Program-made: the position numbers and the translations under genes
NCBI GenBank assembly: GCA_025490895.1
Contig: JALPQI010001050.1
Location: 62,001-126,000, forward strand
Direction of reading: 5' to 3'
Length of the DNA: 64,000 nucleotides
From: Thaumatotibia leucotreta
Taxonomy: Eukaryota > Arthropoda > Insecta > Lepidoptera > Tortricidae
The notes under the pieces: model-generated
What the model saw: the letters and a program-made list of their open reading frames with translations, nothing else
Database searches by the model: none
Told to the model about the DNA's origin: nothing
Shown here: in pieces, positions 33,981-46,200 of the stretch
Position numbering within the stretch: position 1 is the stretch's first letter
How the letters are laid out: each line of letters begins with the position of its first letter

Positions 33981-35599
33981 TAGATATAACAAATTGTCCT
34001 AAGACTCGATAGTATTTCTGGGATACAATTTCTGCGAAGGGTATTTCAGACGTGTTATGCTACTTGAGGGTAATCTGGTTGAGAAATATGACTTGTAAGA
34101 AAGCCCAGCAACCGTGCAGACTTAATATTCATTAAAATGGGATTTTGGGGAATCGAACCTCCTTTTAGATGAGTACACACAGCGACACTATTACCTATCC
34201 TCCTATAACATTCCTGCAGATGACAAAAGAGATACGACAAAGATTAATACTCTGTCCGGCCATTACGAGTTGTCAATCACATGACTGACCCAATTGATAT
34301 TGAACGTACCAGTCTCGTACTGGTGACCTTTGGACAAAACCTAGAATAGTATGTACAAGATTCACTTCAGAGCAATGCTTCTTCATTAATAATCGTACAG
34401 AGCTAGCAATCGTAACGTAAAAATTACTAAAAACGTTAATGAGAAAATTCTTTTATACAAGTCGACAGTACCTTCTCTCAAGAATTAGGGTTCAGTACAA
34501 TCGGCTGCATTATTTTACATTGTCATCTGTGAGTTGATTGAAAAAAAAACATAGCTAAAGGGTAATAATATGAAAACAAAAATCTCAATGGTTTTTTGTG
34601 TTACGAAATTAGATACACAAACTAGGCATAATGGGTAACCTCGTAACACAAAAATGCAGGGGCCAAACAAGGGCCATACTCAGTGGTGCTTCCATTTTTG
34701 CATCATGACACACAGTTACAGGTTACCAGGATTAAATCTCATTGCACTTATAGTATTTCGCCAAAAAGGAATTCATATTATTGGAATCATTTAAAACAAC
34801 CTCAGAATCAGAATCAGAAAGCCATTTATTGTTATTTGGTGATGAGTACAATTAATTATATACATAAAAACAATCATTTCATATTTACAAAATAAATTAA
34901 CTAAATTATGGGTTAAAATGGCCTCTCCTTCGGTGATGAAGGAGAAAAACCTAATTAATCATAATTCATATTTTTTACAAGACAGTTCAACAATCCTCTT
35001 ATTCACCTCCGCTACCGGCCTAAACGGCCCTTTTATTCCGGTAATTAATCAGTATTAATATATTTCATTTCACCATATTTCCACATCAATCAATATAACG
35101 TTACCCTTCAAACGCTTCCGCCGCACGCACCGGTACTGATAAATTATGGACGCAATACAAATACGGCTCTGTCGGCGGTATTAACCCGAAAATGTTCATC
35201 ATTGGCCCCTCTAAAAAGTAATGTATGGGGCCATTGAAACAGTCCCCAGGCCGACATTCGCAAATGGGTCTTCCTGGGTTGAAAAAATATGGAGTATAGA
35301 AGGTAAAATACAGAGGAGGCAATATATTGCGACAGCCAAAGTTTACTACTAAAAACATGACGTTTGATGCATTTGGCGCACTCATTTCCCCCAGCTGCGC
35401 TTTATCATAAGTATGGTAAGTACATACATAATATATTTGTAACATGCATTTGTGTATGTATGTCATTCTTTAGTTGAAAGTAAAAAAGGTAAACAAATGA
35501 ATATGGCTGACTTGCCAATTGCCATAACATTTATCGTCTTTGACATATATGACATCGTGAAACACATTCGCAATTATATTTTTACTTTTTATTATTCAT
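33981..35599. other. Unassigned DNA
   Basis: Two open frames occur near the end: minus 35101-35466 (121 codons) and plus 34683-34895. The 121-codon frame is Pro/Cys-rich with no recognised domain. I see no firm gene. Confidence 0.35.
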
Positions 35600-35703
35600 C
35601 TCACTTGGACGCATTCTGCGGTGAATGGCGGGAACTTACCAACAACAGGACGGAATGGAAAACAAGAGGGGAGGCCTTTGCCCAGCAGTGGGACACACAA
35701 TAG
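35600..35703 (+). pseudogene. Non-LTR LINE ORF C-terminal fragment
   Basis: Translation ends in NRTEWKTRGEAFAQQWDTQ followed by a stop. It resembles the ...RxEWRxxxEAFAQQWD C-termini of insect RTE-like LINE polyproteins. Only the last 30 or so codons are recognisable, in a frame open from 35452. It lies directly before the tandem duplication at 35730. Confidence 0.6.
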
Positions 35704-35939
35704 CAGCCTATTAAAAAAATATATATATTCATATTTATTAGTATTTAATGTATTGTAAACTAAAATGTATGTGAACTTCAGGTTTAAGGTTTTAAGTTGG
35801 TGATAAACCAAGATTGTGTATTGAAAAGTGCGTGATTATGAAATAATGCAAGTTAGGTAGTTTGTTTACATTTTTTTTACTTTCAACTGACGAATGATAT
35901 AAGTAGGTATATGTATTTTCAACAGTTTTTGTTACATCA

Positions 35940-36096
35940 GGATGCTTAGACAAGTCGTCATTCCCTAACGCTTAATCGTCAATCGTAAACGAAAGGCGGC
36001 TAACTGTCTATGTCTCACTAATATGAAAGAGTGACAGAGAGAGAAAACTACGATACGCTACTAAGCGTAAGCGATTGGCAACTTGGCTAAGCATCC
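35940..36096. mobile_element. MITE family GGATGCTTAG, copy in unit 1
   Basis: GGATGCTTAGACAAGTCGTC at the left is inverted to GGCAACTTGGCTAAGCATCC at the right. It interrupts a host repeat between TTTTTGTTACATCA and GGACTTTCGAGTGGGTG, sequences that are contiguous (TTACATCAGAACTTCCGATT on the minus strand) in the uninterrupted relic at 3785-4065. Confidence 0.8.
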
Positions 36097-36486
36097 AGGA
36101 CTTTCGAGTGGGTGAACCAATTTTGATGATTCTTTTTTTATTTGAAAGCTGCTGCTTACAGATTGGTTCCATTTTTATTTTGTCCAGTTTTGACGTTGGA
36201 ATGAGAACACCATATGTATTAAATGTTCATTAACCGAGTTTCAGTGCGGTTATTTATAAGTAAGTTGATTATTTTAAATGTTAAAACTGTAGGTACGCCC
36301 GAAACCAATTGTCATATAATTTCCGATTCATATTTAAACAAGATCACCCGGACCGGACTATGAATTAAAAATGGATTTAATTTTTTTATACCATTTTTTA
36401 ATGTACAAACTGTTGGTGCATAGAGATCTTTTTACAAAACCAACGAAGTAAAATTTCATTAATTACATTTATGAGTACGTATATAC

Positions 36487-36922
36487 TGCTGAATTCCTGA
36501 CCATATTTAGAGTCTTTAATGTTATGTAAAATTTTCTGGATTCGGCTTGGTTTCAGAGATAATCAACCTTTTTTCGAAATAAGTTTTTCGAAGTAACTCG
36601 TCATAAATCTTCTTTTTGATTAAAATGCTACCACAATGTATTCTAATATTACCACATCTTTTGCCATCCAATCGAAAAATACGAATAGATTTGACGAAAT
36701 AACCTGTACATAAAAAAAAATTGAAATAAATAATTTTAACAAATTGTTGTTATGATAAAAAGTACTGAAAATGTTAAAAAGTATTCAAAAAGTCTAAAAT
36801 AAAGATAAAAAAAAAAATATTTTTTGGTTGAATTGACATTAGTTCTCATAATATTTTTTGATTATTTTGATGTCTAGAATGCATAGTTAAAATCTTTCGC
36901 AATGCTCGCGTAACACCGTGTA
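36487..36922. mobile_element. ACACGGTGCTCG element, unit 1, left end lost
   Basis: The body and the right end are present, but the left inverted end seen at 37711-37745 is missing. The homologous sequence resumes at GAATTCCTGACC. A deletion of the terminus after duplication is the simplest explanation. Confidence 0.75.
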
Positions 36923-37153
36923 TATAAGTATACATATTTATTAGTATTTAATGTATTGTAAACTAAAATGTATGTGAACTTGGTTTAAGGTTTTGAGTTG
37001 GTGATAAAGACAAGATTGTGTATTGAAAAGTGCGTCATTAACTGATTATGAATTAATAATGCAAGTTAGGTGGTTTGTTTACTTTTTTTTTTACTTTTAA
37101 CTGACGAATGGTATAAGTAGGTATATGTATTTTCAACAGTTTTTGTTACATCA

Positions 37154-37310
37154 GGATACTTAGACAAGTCGTCAATCGCTAACGCTTAATCGTCAATCGT
37201 AAACGAAAGGCGGCTAACTGTTTTTGTCTCACTAATATAAAAGAGTGACATAGAGGGAAAACTACGATACGCTACTAAGCGTAAGCGATTGGCAACTTGT
37301 CTAAGCATCC
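37154..37310. mobile_element. MITE family GGATGCTTAG, copy in unit 2
   Basis: Equivalent to 35940-36096 at the same position within the second unit, with scattered substitutions (left end GGATACTTAG). The 66-codon minus frame at 37186-37386 crosses it and is incidental. Confidence 0.8.
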
Positions 37311-37710
37311 AGGACTTTCGAGTGGGTGAACCAATTTTGATGATTCTTTTTTTATTTGAAAGCTGATGCTTACAGATTGGTTCCATTTTTTATTTGGTCC
37401 AGTTTTGACGTTGGAATGAGAACACCATATGTATTAAATGTTCATTAACCGAGTTTCAGTGCGGTTATTTATAAGTAAGTTGATTATTTTAAATGTTGAA
37501 ACTGTAGGTACGCCCGAAACCAGTTGTCATATAATTTCCGATTCATATTTAAACAAGATCACCCGGACCGGACTATGAATTAAAAATGGGTTTAATTTTT
37601 TTTATATCATTTTTTAATGTACAAACTGTTGGTGCATAGAAATCTTTTTACAAACCAACGAAGTGAAATTTCATTAATTACATTTACCTATATGAGTAGG
37701 TACGTATGTA

Positions 37711-38180
37711 TACACGGTGCTCGTGAGCATTCCGAAAGATTTTAATGCTGGATTCCTGACCACATTTAGAGTCTTTAATGTTATATAAAATTTCCTGGAT
37801 TCGGCTTGGTTTCAGAGATAATCAACATTTTTTCGAAATAAGTTTTTCGACGTAACTCGTCATTTAACTTCTTTATGATTACAATGTCACCACAATGTGT
37901 TCTAATATTACCACACCGTTTGCCTGACAATCAAAAAATACGAATAGACTTGACGAAATAACCTGTATCTAAAAAAACAATTGAAATAAATAATTTAAAC
38001 AAATTGTTGTTATGATAAAAAGTACTGGAAATCTTAAGAAGTATTCAAAAAGACTAAAATAAAGAAAAAAAAAATTTTTTTTTTGGTGGAATTGACTTTT
38101 GCTCTCATAATATTTTATGTTTATTTTGATGCCTAGAATGCACAGTTAAAATCTTTCGCAATGCTCGCGAGCACCGTGTA
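37711..38180. mobile_element. ACACGGTGCTCG TIR element, complete copy
   Basis: The left end TACACGGTGCTCGTGAGCAT and the right end, reverse-complemented, TACACGGTGCTCGCGAGCAT extend as inverted repeats for about 35 bp (then T/GCCGAAAGATTTTAA). At 470 bp it is the fullest copy of the family also present at 8535-8966 and 36487-36922. It is non-coding. Flanking TA fits a TA target site. Confidence 0.85.
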
Positions 38181-38190
38181 TAGGTACTTA

Positions 38191-38736
38191 CCTCACAGTT
38201 TCACGCGGCACCCCGGGTAGTCTTATTACCTAAATTTATTTGAATTTCACTTTCATATTGTTGAGTGATATGATATTATTATGATTCAAAATTACATAAG
38301 ACACACAACACAACCAATTTCAAACAGTAACTTTTTAATTTACTTAGCATTTTATTTTCCAGATTTACGTAGTATTCAAGCGTCTACACCCAATTATGTA
38401 CCCATTACGCCGACCACTTGCACCGTTCGCTATTAACTTGGCAATATCTTCCACTATGATACATCGTCGATGTTGCAGGCGATGTTAGAAACAATTTGGG
38501 CCAATGCTGGCCAGAGCTAGCCAAGAACGTGACGAATGGCGTAATGCATCATCCGCAAGATGGAGGACGCATTGTGCCCAGATGGTGTCTGCCGTCGACC
38601 GCGAGGGTAAAGTACCCAATGTACACATGTCTCTGTGTAATATGTAATTCAACCCTCAAGCCGACCCATATTTCTAATTTGTGGTAAAAACTACTGTAAT
38701 AACGCAATCGCGACTTTAAACAATGATGATTTGTCA
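38191..38736. other. Unassigned DNA
   Basis: The 63-codon plus frame at 38496-38687 has no recognisable domain. Nothing else is identifiable. Confidence 0.35.
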
Positions 38737-38985
38737 GCCTCCGTAGCCGAGTTGGTAGTGACCCTGCCTACGAAGTCGGAGGTTCCGGGTTCGAATCCCG
38801 GCAAGGGCATTATTTGTGTATTTATTTATCACAAATATTTGTTCTTTGGTCATGGCTGTGTATGTATTTAAGTATCTATATATATCGTCGTTTGGTACCC
38901 ACAACACAAGCCTTAATTGTGCTTACCGTGGGACTAGGTCGATTTATGTAAGATGTCCCAAGATATTTATAATTTATAAGACATT
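38737..38985 (+). repeat. tRNA-derived SINE, family A, best copy
   Basis: The head CTCCGTAGCCGAGTTGGTAG (A box) and GGTTCCGGGTTCGAATCCCG (B box) are spaced as in a Pol III internal promoter. The tRNA-unrelated body follows, from ATTATTTGTGTATTTATTTA to GATGTCCCAAGATATTTAT. A cloverleaf is not maintained, and copies at 14950, 60838 and a scrap at 6751 show it is a dispersed SINE rather than a tRNA gene. Confidence 0.85.
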
Positions 38986-39240
38986 AATATATGGATCCCT
39001 TCTCGTCCAATATACCGCAGTGTCTCAAGTCGAAAGTCTTCGACCAGTGTGTGTTGCCAGTGATTACTTACGGATCTGAAACGTGGTCGTTCACTATGGG
39101 ACTCATTAGGAAGCTCAGAGTCACTCAACGAGCGATGAAGAGGGCAATGCTCGGGGTTTCTCTGTGAGATCGCATCAGGAATGACGAGATCCGCAGAAGA
39201 ACGAAAGTGACGTCAATTGGCTGATGATGATGATGATGAT
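38986..39240 (+). pseudogene. RTE-type LINE fragment: RT C-terminal region plus (GAT)n tail
   Basis: From about 39021 the plus strand encodes FDQCVLPVITYGSETWSF, then LRVTQRAMKRAMLGVSL, a stop, and DRIRNDEIRRRTKV. This is the familiar RTE-clade block after the RT core. One in-frame stop makes it a pseudogene. It runs into GGCTGATGATGATGATGATG, the RTE tail. It abuts the preceding SINE with no recognisable gap sequence. The short frame at 39217-39435 begins in the microsatellite (Asp run) and is not a gene. Confidence 0.8.
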
Positions 39241-39318
39241 GAATATATGGATGAAAATATACTTCGTGTTGAATATGAGTCATATTATCTTGCATCTGTA
39301 TCTACTTTCCAAACAATA

Positions 39319-41680
39319 AATTCTGGCACCCTAGTGAAAAGGGGTATAAATCGAAATTTGCCACTTTACAGGAGAGCCAAAAAACGATTGGCGAAATTAT
39401 TAAAAATTACGGTGCCGAAATGGCTAAAGAATTAGAATAAATTTAAATGTACTTTGAGTAAATACAATGCGCTCTTTCACATGCCGTCATTGGTTTATGG
39501 CTAAAAATAATAGTTTTAAAAAAAATTGACTTGTACCCGCTGAAATAAATGTTATTTAGAAATATAACCAAATTAGTACCCCTTTTCACATATATTGGAC
39601 ATTAGTGAGAACGGAACGGAAATATACATTTAACTTATTTTATAATAACTCTTTTTGAGATGTACTTTTACGAAAAAAAATTAGCTAAGTTCGTTTGCGA
39701 AATTAATTTTAATGGCATAGCATGTACGTAATTATAATCCCAAAAAAACCGACTTATACCATTGTGCACAAAATGTTAGTAACGTGTAAAAGGGAATAAC
39801 AAGATTTATATTAATCACTTTATTCAATTGTATCCAAATTCTATGAAATAAGTTACAACAAAAATATTTCTTTTTTCCATTTATTATTTCCTTGAATTAG
39901 AAAAATATTACTTCTTTTCAACAACCAAAACACAACGCATCATAAAATGAAATGTTTTTAAATGTCATAGTACCAAAAAATACCATAATGTAGCATTTAT
40001 TTATTATTATCAAAATCTTGTCATATTTTTTTTTCCAGCCTTATTTTGCTAACAAGATACTCGACAAAAAACCTAAATAGTACAAATAGTCCTACTGTTC
40101 GAATTATAACTTTATGCCCTGGATGTCGTGCGCGCAGCTAAGTATGTACGTTCCGTAACGCCTGAATGGCAATTTTGTATCTTATCGAGTCACCTAAAAT
40201 AACATACTATTGAAAATCGATATTTTATTTAAAAAAACTATTGTCTATAGCCTATCGTAATGTACATTACGATATAACTGTGAAAAAAAAAATAAGTTCG
40301 AAATTATACATAAATAAAGCAAAGCACGACCGAAGGGAGTGTTTTAAATCGACACGATTTACGAATTTCATTTTTGCATGTGTATCGTACGACATTTTTC
40401 AGTACAGATGGCCTTCCGAAGTTTTCAACCAGGCAAGATTTAAACGACTCCTCGAACTAGTGTGTAGAAGTTATTTCAGTTGTTTCGGATAAAAATAGTG
40501 ACGTTGCATTACAGTACTCTGTATGTCTCTTAATAAACAGACTTTAATCGCCGAGTATAAAAAGCCTGTCACTATTATGTTCTATCGATTATAATTCTTA
40601 TAAAAGTTGTATACGTAAATATAGGTACGATCAACTAACATTATTGTGTTAATTATACATTAACTTTATTAATTTCGTTAGTACACAATTTAAAAAAATA
40701 TTATGATAATATTGTTTTCATTATGTTAGCATTCGTAAAAAGTGGCCAGGCATGGTTTCCGGGTGGCTGTTTTGAAATTGTTCTAATCACATGTTTCTGG
40801 ATTAATATAGATATAGCATCAGCCATAGAACAGCAACAAATACTCGTACAAGGCTATTATAGCGCGCTTTCTATATTACCTAGATCATTAAGTAAAATTG
40901 ATACTACAATTTAAAAAAATAGTATTTGCGTTAGGTCATTTAAAACTGTCAACACAAACTAATATTACTAACATAGGTTTTAACAAATAAGCAGCAGAAT
41001 TTAACAGCTTGAATTTGAAAAAAAAATACAATCATACTTTAAGAAAATCATTAACCACAAATTAACACAATTTTAAACATTGTGTATAATTATATAACGA
41101 AACTTAGTGTAAAAGGGTACAACTTAGTACAAATCCGTCAATTTACTGGTGTTAAATGTTAAGTAATACTTTTTAATTTAGTGCAAACGGATATAATTCC
41201 CACAAATGGATTGTATCACATGTAAAAAACTGTAATTCTAAGTGATTAAAGTCGACTTGAACCCGTAACAACACAATTTTATTCGTGAATATGGATTTAT
41301 GTCGAATTGTTCTCAAAAAATGTTTTTATTGTTCGTGTAAAGTGATTTAAATACACATGGATCCTCATTATCCGAGTGACCATCAAGAGAATATGAGTAG
41401 TTATAGCGTTACACACAACAAAAATCCAAAGGCGTAAAACTTAGCTGCACTAATACCTTTTGTAACTTTAAAACGATATAATTGTTTTGTTAGTAAGAAT
41501 TTATTTCAACTTATACCTGACACTGCATGGTCATTTGTGTTAGTTATACCATATTACACGACCGTAACTCTGTCAATTTACGTGATATCTTAGATCCTTT
41601 TACACCAACAGATGCCATTTTTTTTTTTAATGTTTGGCCAAAATTCGACTTATACCCCTTTTCACTAAGGTGCCAGAATT
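39319..41680. mobile_element. 2.36-kb non-coding TIR element with repeated subterminal motifs
   Basis: The left end 39319-39357 and right end 41641-41680 are inverted repeats of about 40 bp with few mismatches. Both begin AATTCTGGCACC and include TAGTGAAAAGGGGTATAA. Variants of the internal motif GACTTRTACCCCTTTTCAC recur in both orientations near 39527, 39575, 39749, 39785, 41108, 41248 and 41597, like transposase-binding subterminal repeats. No transposase is recognisable; small frames at 40241-40492 and 40723-40914 show no known domain. The superfamily is unknown and no target duplication is clear. Confidence 0.75.
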
Positions 41681-43159
41681 GTTTTCATAATATTGCACCA
41701 CCGTATTTTTCAGTTTGATTCCGTTGAGACACTTTAGCAAGCCTGTGAAACCAGTAAAAGTGAACTTTTAAAAAGCTTACACAATGTTTTTAAATAATGT
41801 AGGAAACACAACCTTCAATAGTTTGGTTTGGAGTTCAAAATAGAATGAGTTCGTGCTCCTGATTTTAGTGAAAACAATGTTAACAATATTAAGGAGCTGT
41901 TTTCACAAGCAATTTTGCAACCGCTCCAATGAGACGGGCAAATAAACGCGCCGTACAACTGTTTTAGAGCAGGACTTGCTCCGGCAAAATAAATGGTACG
42001 ATGCTATACAGCTTGCTGCTGGGAGTAGCAATAAATTGTAGGTACAATTTCTCCCTAGGGGCACTATGGTGGTTGGGTTTATGTTTTTCATCGTTTAGGA
42101 CAAATAAATGGTAAAAACTAATTTAGCTACCAATTTTCAAGATGCTTTGAATAGCTATTTCTTATTTTGTTCGACAGGGTGTGTCTCGACCATGTTAAGG
42201 GTTTCCAGGAAGCCCAACATTAAGTCCAATAGACTTATTTGTGAAATAGCCCCTTTGTCGAGCTTTTTTTTATATAAAAATATAGAAAATTAAGTTTATG
42301 GAACATTCACTTTCTGTACAACTATAATTATGTAGAGTGATATATTTTCAACCGACTTCATAAACATTCTCAATCTCGAATTTATATTTTTTTAATGTTT
42401 GTTCCTCAGAACTTCCGAATGGGTGAAACGATAATATCCAAGATATATCTGTAGTTGCCCTAAAATTGTTTTTTCACCACACTGCTCGTAAACACGCTGT
42501 TTGTCCTTCAATTTCAGAGCGCAAAACTGTGTTTTAATCTCTAGAGGTTAAAGTAATTTTTTAGATTATATATATATATAGATATATAATCTAAAAAATA
42601 ATATTTATATTACTATACTAAAGACTATAGCAATAGATAGACTAAAGCAATAACTTATACGGCCTGAAAGTGAAATAAGCTTTTTGACGTTTGAACTAGA
42701 CAGTAGTAAGTTCGAAAACTCAATAGTTTCAAACAGATTCATACACATGAACCTTTCATAATATTATATTCAATATGCTAAAATCCAAATTAAATACCAC
42801 ATTTTGTTGTAATAAGGCATTTAATTAGTTCTAAAAATACGGCAAATAAAAACAATAGGAAAATGACAGTGTTGACACTATGCAAATTTCAGAACGCATC
42901 CGAATATTTTTTCTTTTAAAATTTAAACGAGTTCGGTCGTGTTTTGTTTTCTTTCATTGTTGATATCTTAGTTTAAAATACTTAAGTGGCTTTGGGGTAA
43001 TTGCGAGATGCGAAAGTGGGATAATTCTGAAAATCACAGAAAAATCGCCAATAACTACACGAGTCTCATTTTGGAATTATCGTGAATTTTTAAGCATTGC
43101 CACGCCAAGATAAATAATATTTGAGGTTATTGTTTTATTATTTGTTGATTTCAGCAGAG
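41681..43159. other. Unassigned DNA with small repeats
   Basis: At 42166-42310 a repeat scrap (GGGTGTGTCTCGACCATGTT .. CCCCTTTGTCGAGC) resembles 21185-21235 and, inverted, 18002-18055. At 42345-42440 lies a fragment of the GGGTGAAACGATA repeat family. At 42557-42598 TTTTTTAGATTATATA forms a palindrome around (TA)n. Confidence 0.5.
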
Positions 43160-43270
43160 CTTGTTCAACTCTCGTGCCTTAAAACCCTCGCATCGCTCGA
43201 GATTCCATTTTTCAAATTCTGGAATCTTTCGCTTGCTCGGGTTTCAATATTTGCACGAGAGTCAAACAAT
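43160..43270. mobile_element. Palindromic MITE with CTCTCGTGC arms
   Basis: TTGTTCAACTCTCGTGCCTT near the left is inverted to GCACGAGAGTCAAACAAT at the right. AAAACCCTCGC and GATTCCA pair with TGGAATC and GCTCGGGTTT. It forms a 111-bp imperfect hairpin and contains the start of a 94-codon frame (43161-43445) that I regard as incidental. Confidence 0.7.
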
Positions 43271-46200
43271 CACTTTGCTCCCTAGTAAAACAAATAACTA
43301 TTTTCTACTACTTCCCATAATCTGTCACTCGCTCAAAGCGAAAAGCCTAAGTTCTGTGAGAATATTTTCAACAACTACTTTTATAATGATCCCGGATAGT
43401 ATTATTCTTTTCTTTCTGATTAAGTATCCTATCAGTACTGACTGATACACTAAGTATAGCCTTTCCAACGTAGCGTTTCTATTGTATTATACGCTGAATC
43501 TACCTTCTAAATCAATATACCTCGCGCAATTGCCGAAGTCAAATCAGGTTGTCTGACGTGGCTGTCCTTCGCAATGCACCAATGAATATTTTAAATATTA
43601 TCCATTGTAGTTTTTCAAAATGTTATCAAAATTGCCCTCCATTTATTTTGTCACATCTAGGAAACCCATCCTGTAATATTTCCTGGTGTAAAGGTTTATA
43701 AAATATTTATTTATTATGCTGCGAAAATTCAAATTCAAAATCGTATTTAATTTAATTTAATCCCAAGCATTATTAGCATTAGTTAGAAGTTAGTCAGTAG
43801 TACTATAGTAATAATAATATGATTTCTTTAAAATGTACGAATGAAATGAATTGAATTTCTTTTTCATTAGGTCTTTGAACTTGACGTATTGTTCAAGCGC
43901 AATAAAGTCAATATTACTAACAACATCGAATTGAACGCAATGATTAACTGTACCTATATGGATAGTGCAGCAAGGTTGAAATCAAATGCGTAAAGTTAAT
44001 CTGTCCAGTTCCAGTTCAAAGTGAAGTCAAACGTTTTGCTTGTAGGTATCACATAATACAGAACAGATAGGTATATTTCTGAGGTACATAGGTATACTAA
44101 GTTTACGCTAGCTCTTTACTCGTATCTATCAATTGCAATAATTGAATGACTGGCGAACGAATTTATAAACTAAAGTGAGCTAACAGATTCGAAAATACAA
44201 GATCATGTCTTTAACTCAAAAACGTCTAACTGCACCATTCCCGTTTAACCTACAGTCTCATTAACAGAATTAGGCGTGGTAAGGACGCCGTAACCTAATT
44301 CCTGGAGTCAATCAGCAGCATCGTAACGTTTCGCGGTCGCATTACTGTGAGGGCGGCAGGTAAATGTGCAATTACGGACATCCGAATTCCCTGAAGAGTT
44401 ATACAGAACTTTTGAAAACCGAATTAGGTATTTTAAGAAAATAAAAAGGTCGAATTAATTGACTTATTTAATTCCGTTACTCTGTCTTTTTCTAAGGTAG
44501 GGAAAACCAAGTTATGTTCAGATGTTCTATTTTGTACCCGTTTTGAAACACTACGTTTTGTGACGTTTTTTCATTCTCAGTAGAACCAAAAGAGAGAAAT
44601 ATGGTAACGAAGGCCTCGTCTTCCTTTCCTCACCTGTCAGTATTTTTCTTTAACCCTTAACTTGGCAAATTTCAAGAAAATAGTGCGTTCTAGCCTCCTC
44701 GCCATTGTAGAAAATTCTGTCTTAAAAAAATACAAAAAGTGGGTCGAAGACCATGTTCATTGTGGCATACATTGCCAAATTAAAGGTAAACTAATTATGG
44801 CATGGTATCCAGTCCATTATTTTGTGCACCTGTTATTAATTCTGCAGATGTTTCACCAAGTCATATTATCATATCAATTAGTCTTCAACGTCAAAAAATA
44901 GATCAATATTTTTGCTAAACTTATTTTACGGAAAAATGAGTCACACGCGTGTGATACGTACACATATGTACAACAATTTCACACTATCGACTTGTGAAAA
45001 GACATTAAAAAAGTACGACCTACCTCTCAAAAAAAGTAAAATATGTTCAGAAAATCCGGACAACTTATAAAAATATAGCTACACCGTATTCCTTCCAATG
45101 TAATTTCATCCGTCTAAGTTCAACGATACCCGATTCCATGATTTCAAACGTGTTCGAAACCGCACGGTGACACTTGCACGAATTAGCAACTCAAATCCCT
45201 TTCGGCATCAAAACTTATTGCTGGTTTCATAACAATCGACAATAGTCATTATTACAAGGCTATACGACCTTTAGAACAGCAAAACTAAGTTGGTTGTTAT
45301 TTACATTTGCCAAGTAATGTTTTCATTCGAAATTTCAAAATTCAACCCTACCGTAATGATATAGGGTTTATTGAACTGGCAAAAAATATGGTAGATGTAA
45401 ACTAACCGATACGAGACGTGCGGAGATGCAAAAACAGAAAATAATGCTTGCTTTGTAAATCTGGAGTAGAGATTCCCTTCCATAAGATGATAATTTTTGT
45501 ACAAGGTTTGTATCTTTACGATAGCGCTGTTTAGTCCTTGACTTTTTAGCACTCAAAATATGTTACGCCAATCTTAGATTATTTTATCAATCAAACTATA
45601 GGTACCATGTCCCATAATTACATTGACATCAACTACGGTATCTAGTATCAAGTAGTAAGTATTAGTAACAACCAAAAACTATGAAAGCAGTACAGTGTAT
45701 TTTGATTTCGAGTAGCTTTATTTGTTGTGTTAAGCTTCTATTCCCACTAGTAGCAACTTTAGTTTCTTTGACGACCGGCGCGGCGACTGTTGTCTGTTTA
45801 GCCTCAGGACAATTTTGCTGAGAAAATCTGCGAAAGTGTACGGTGATACAAACTTTTACATATATAAAATTGATAGGAATGTATTGATTCATCCTTTAAT
45901 TGAAAAAATCAAAATTTACAAAAAAGATTGGTATTTTGGCTTTCTTTTGTCGTTCTTCCCCCAAAATTTATGACATATATTCAATTTGCGCTTTCTCTCG
46001 CTCGGAAAGGGAAGTAAAACAAAAAGTTGAAAACTGAAATTACTCATATTGTAGGTAAGATTAATTCTAAACCACACGCTACTCAAAAGAACAAGTACGG
46101 TGTCAAATTGCAAACAAAGTGCAAACAAGAATTTGCAAGTTCGAGAACGTTTGAACGGGACAGATGTGAATTATTAATATAAGCAGCCACTGTCGTAATA

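Larger units (their letters stand above)
35730..38190 (+). repeat. Tandem direct duplication, two units of about 1.2 kb
   Basis: Unit 1 (35730-36932) and unit 2 (36933-38190) run in parallel with high similarity from CATATTTATTAGTATTTAAT to the CAATGCTCGCG..CACCGTGTATA end. Both units hold the same nested parts in the same order: the GGATGCTTAG MITE, the GGGTGAACC repeat and the ACACGGTGCTCG element. The nesting therefore predates the duplication. Unit 2 is longer mainly because unit 1 lacks the left end of the last element. A third short fragment of the host repeat lies at 12233-12320. Confidence 0.85.

Noticed and set aside
38741..38815. Possible tRNA gene with A and B boxes
   Set aside because: It lacks a consistent cloverleaf and is the head of a dispersed SINE with copies at 14950 and 60838.
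39217..39435. 72-codon frame starting with an Asp run
   Set aside because: It begins in the (GAT)n tail of an RTE fragment and runs into the inverted end of another element.
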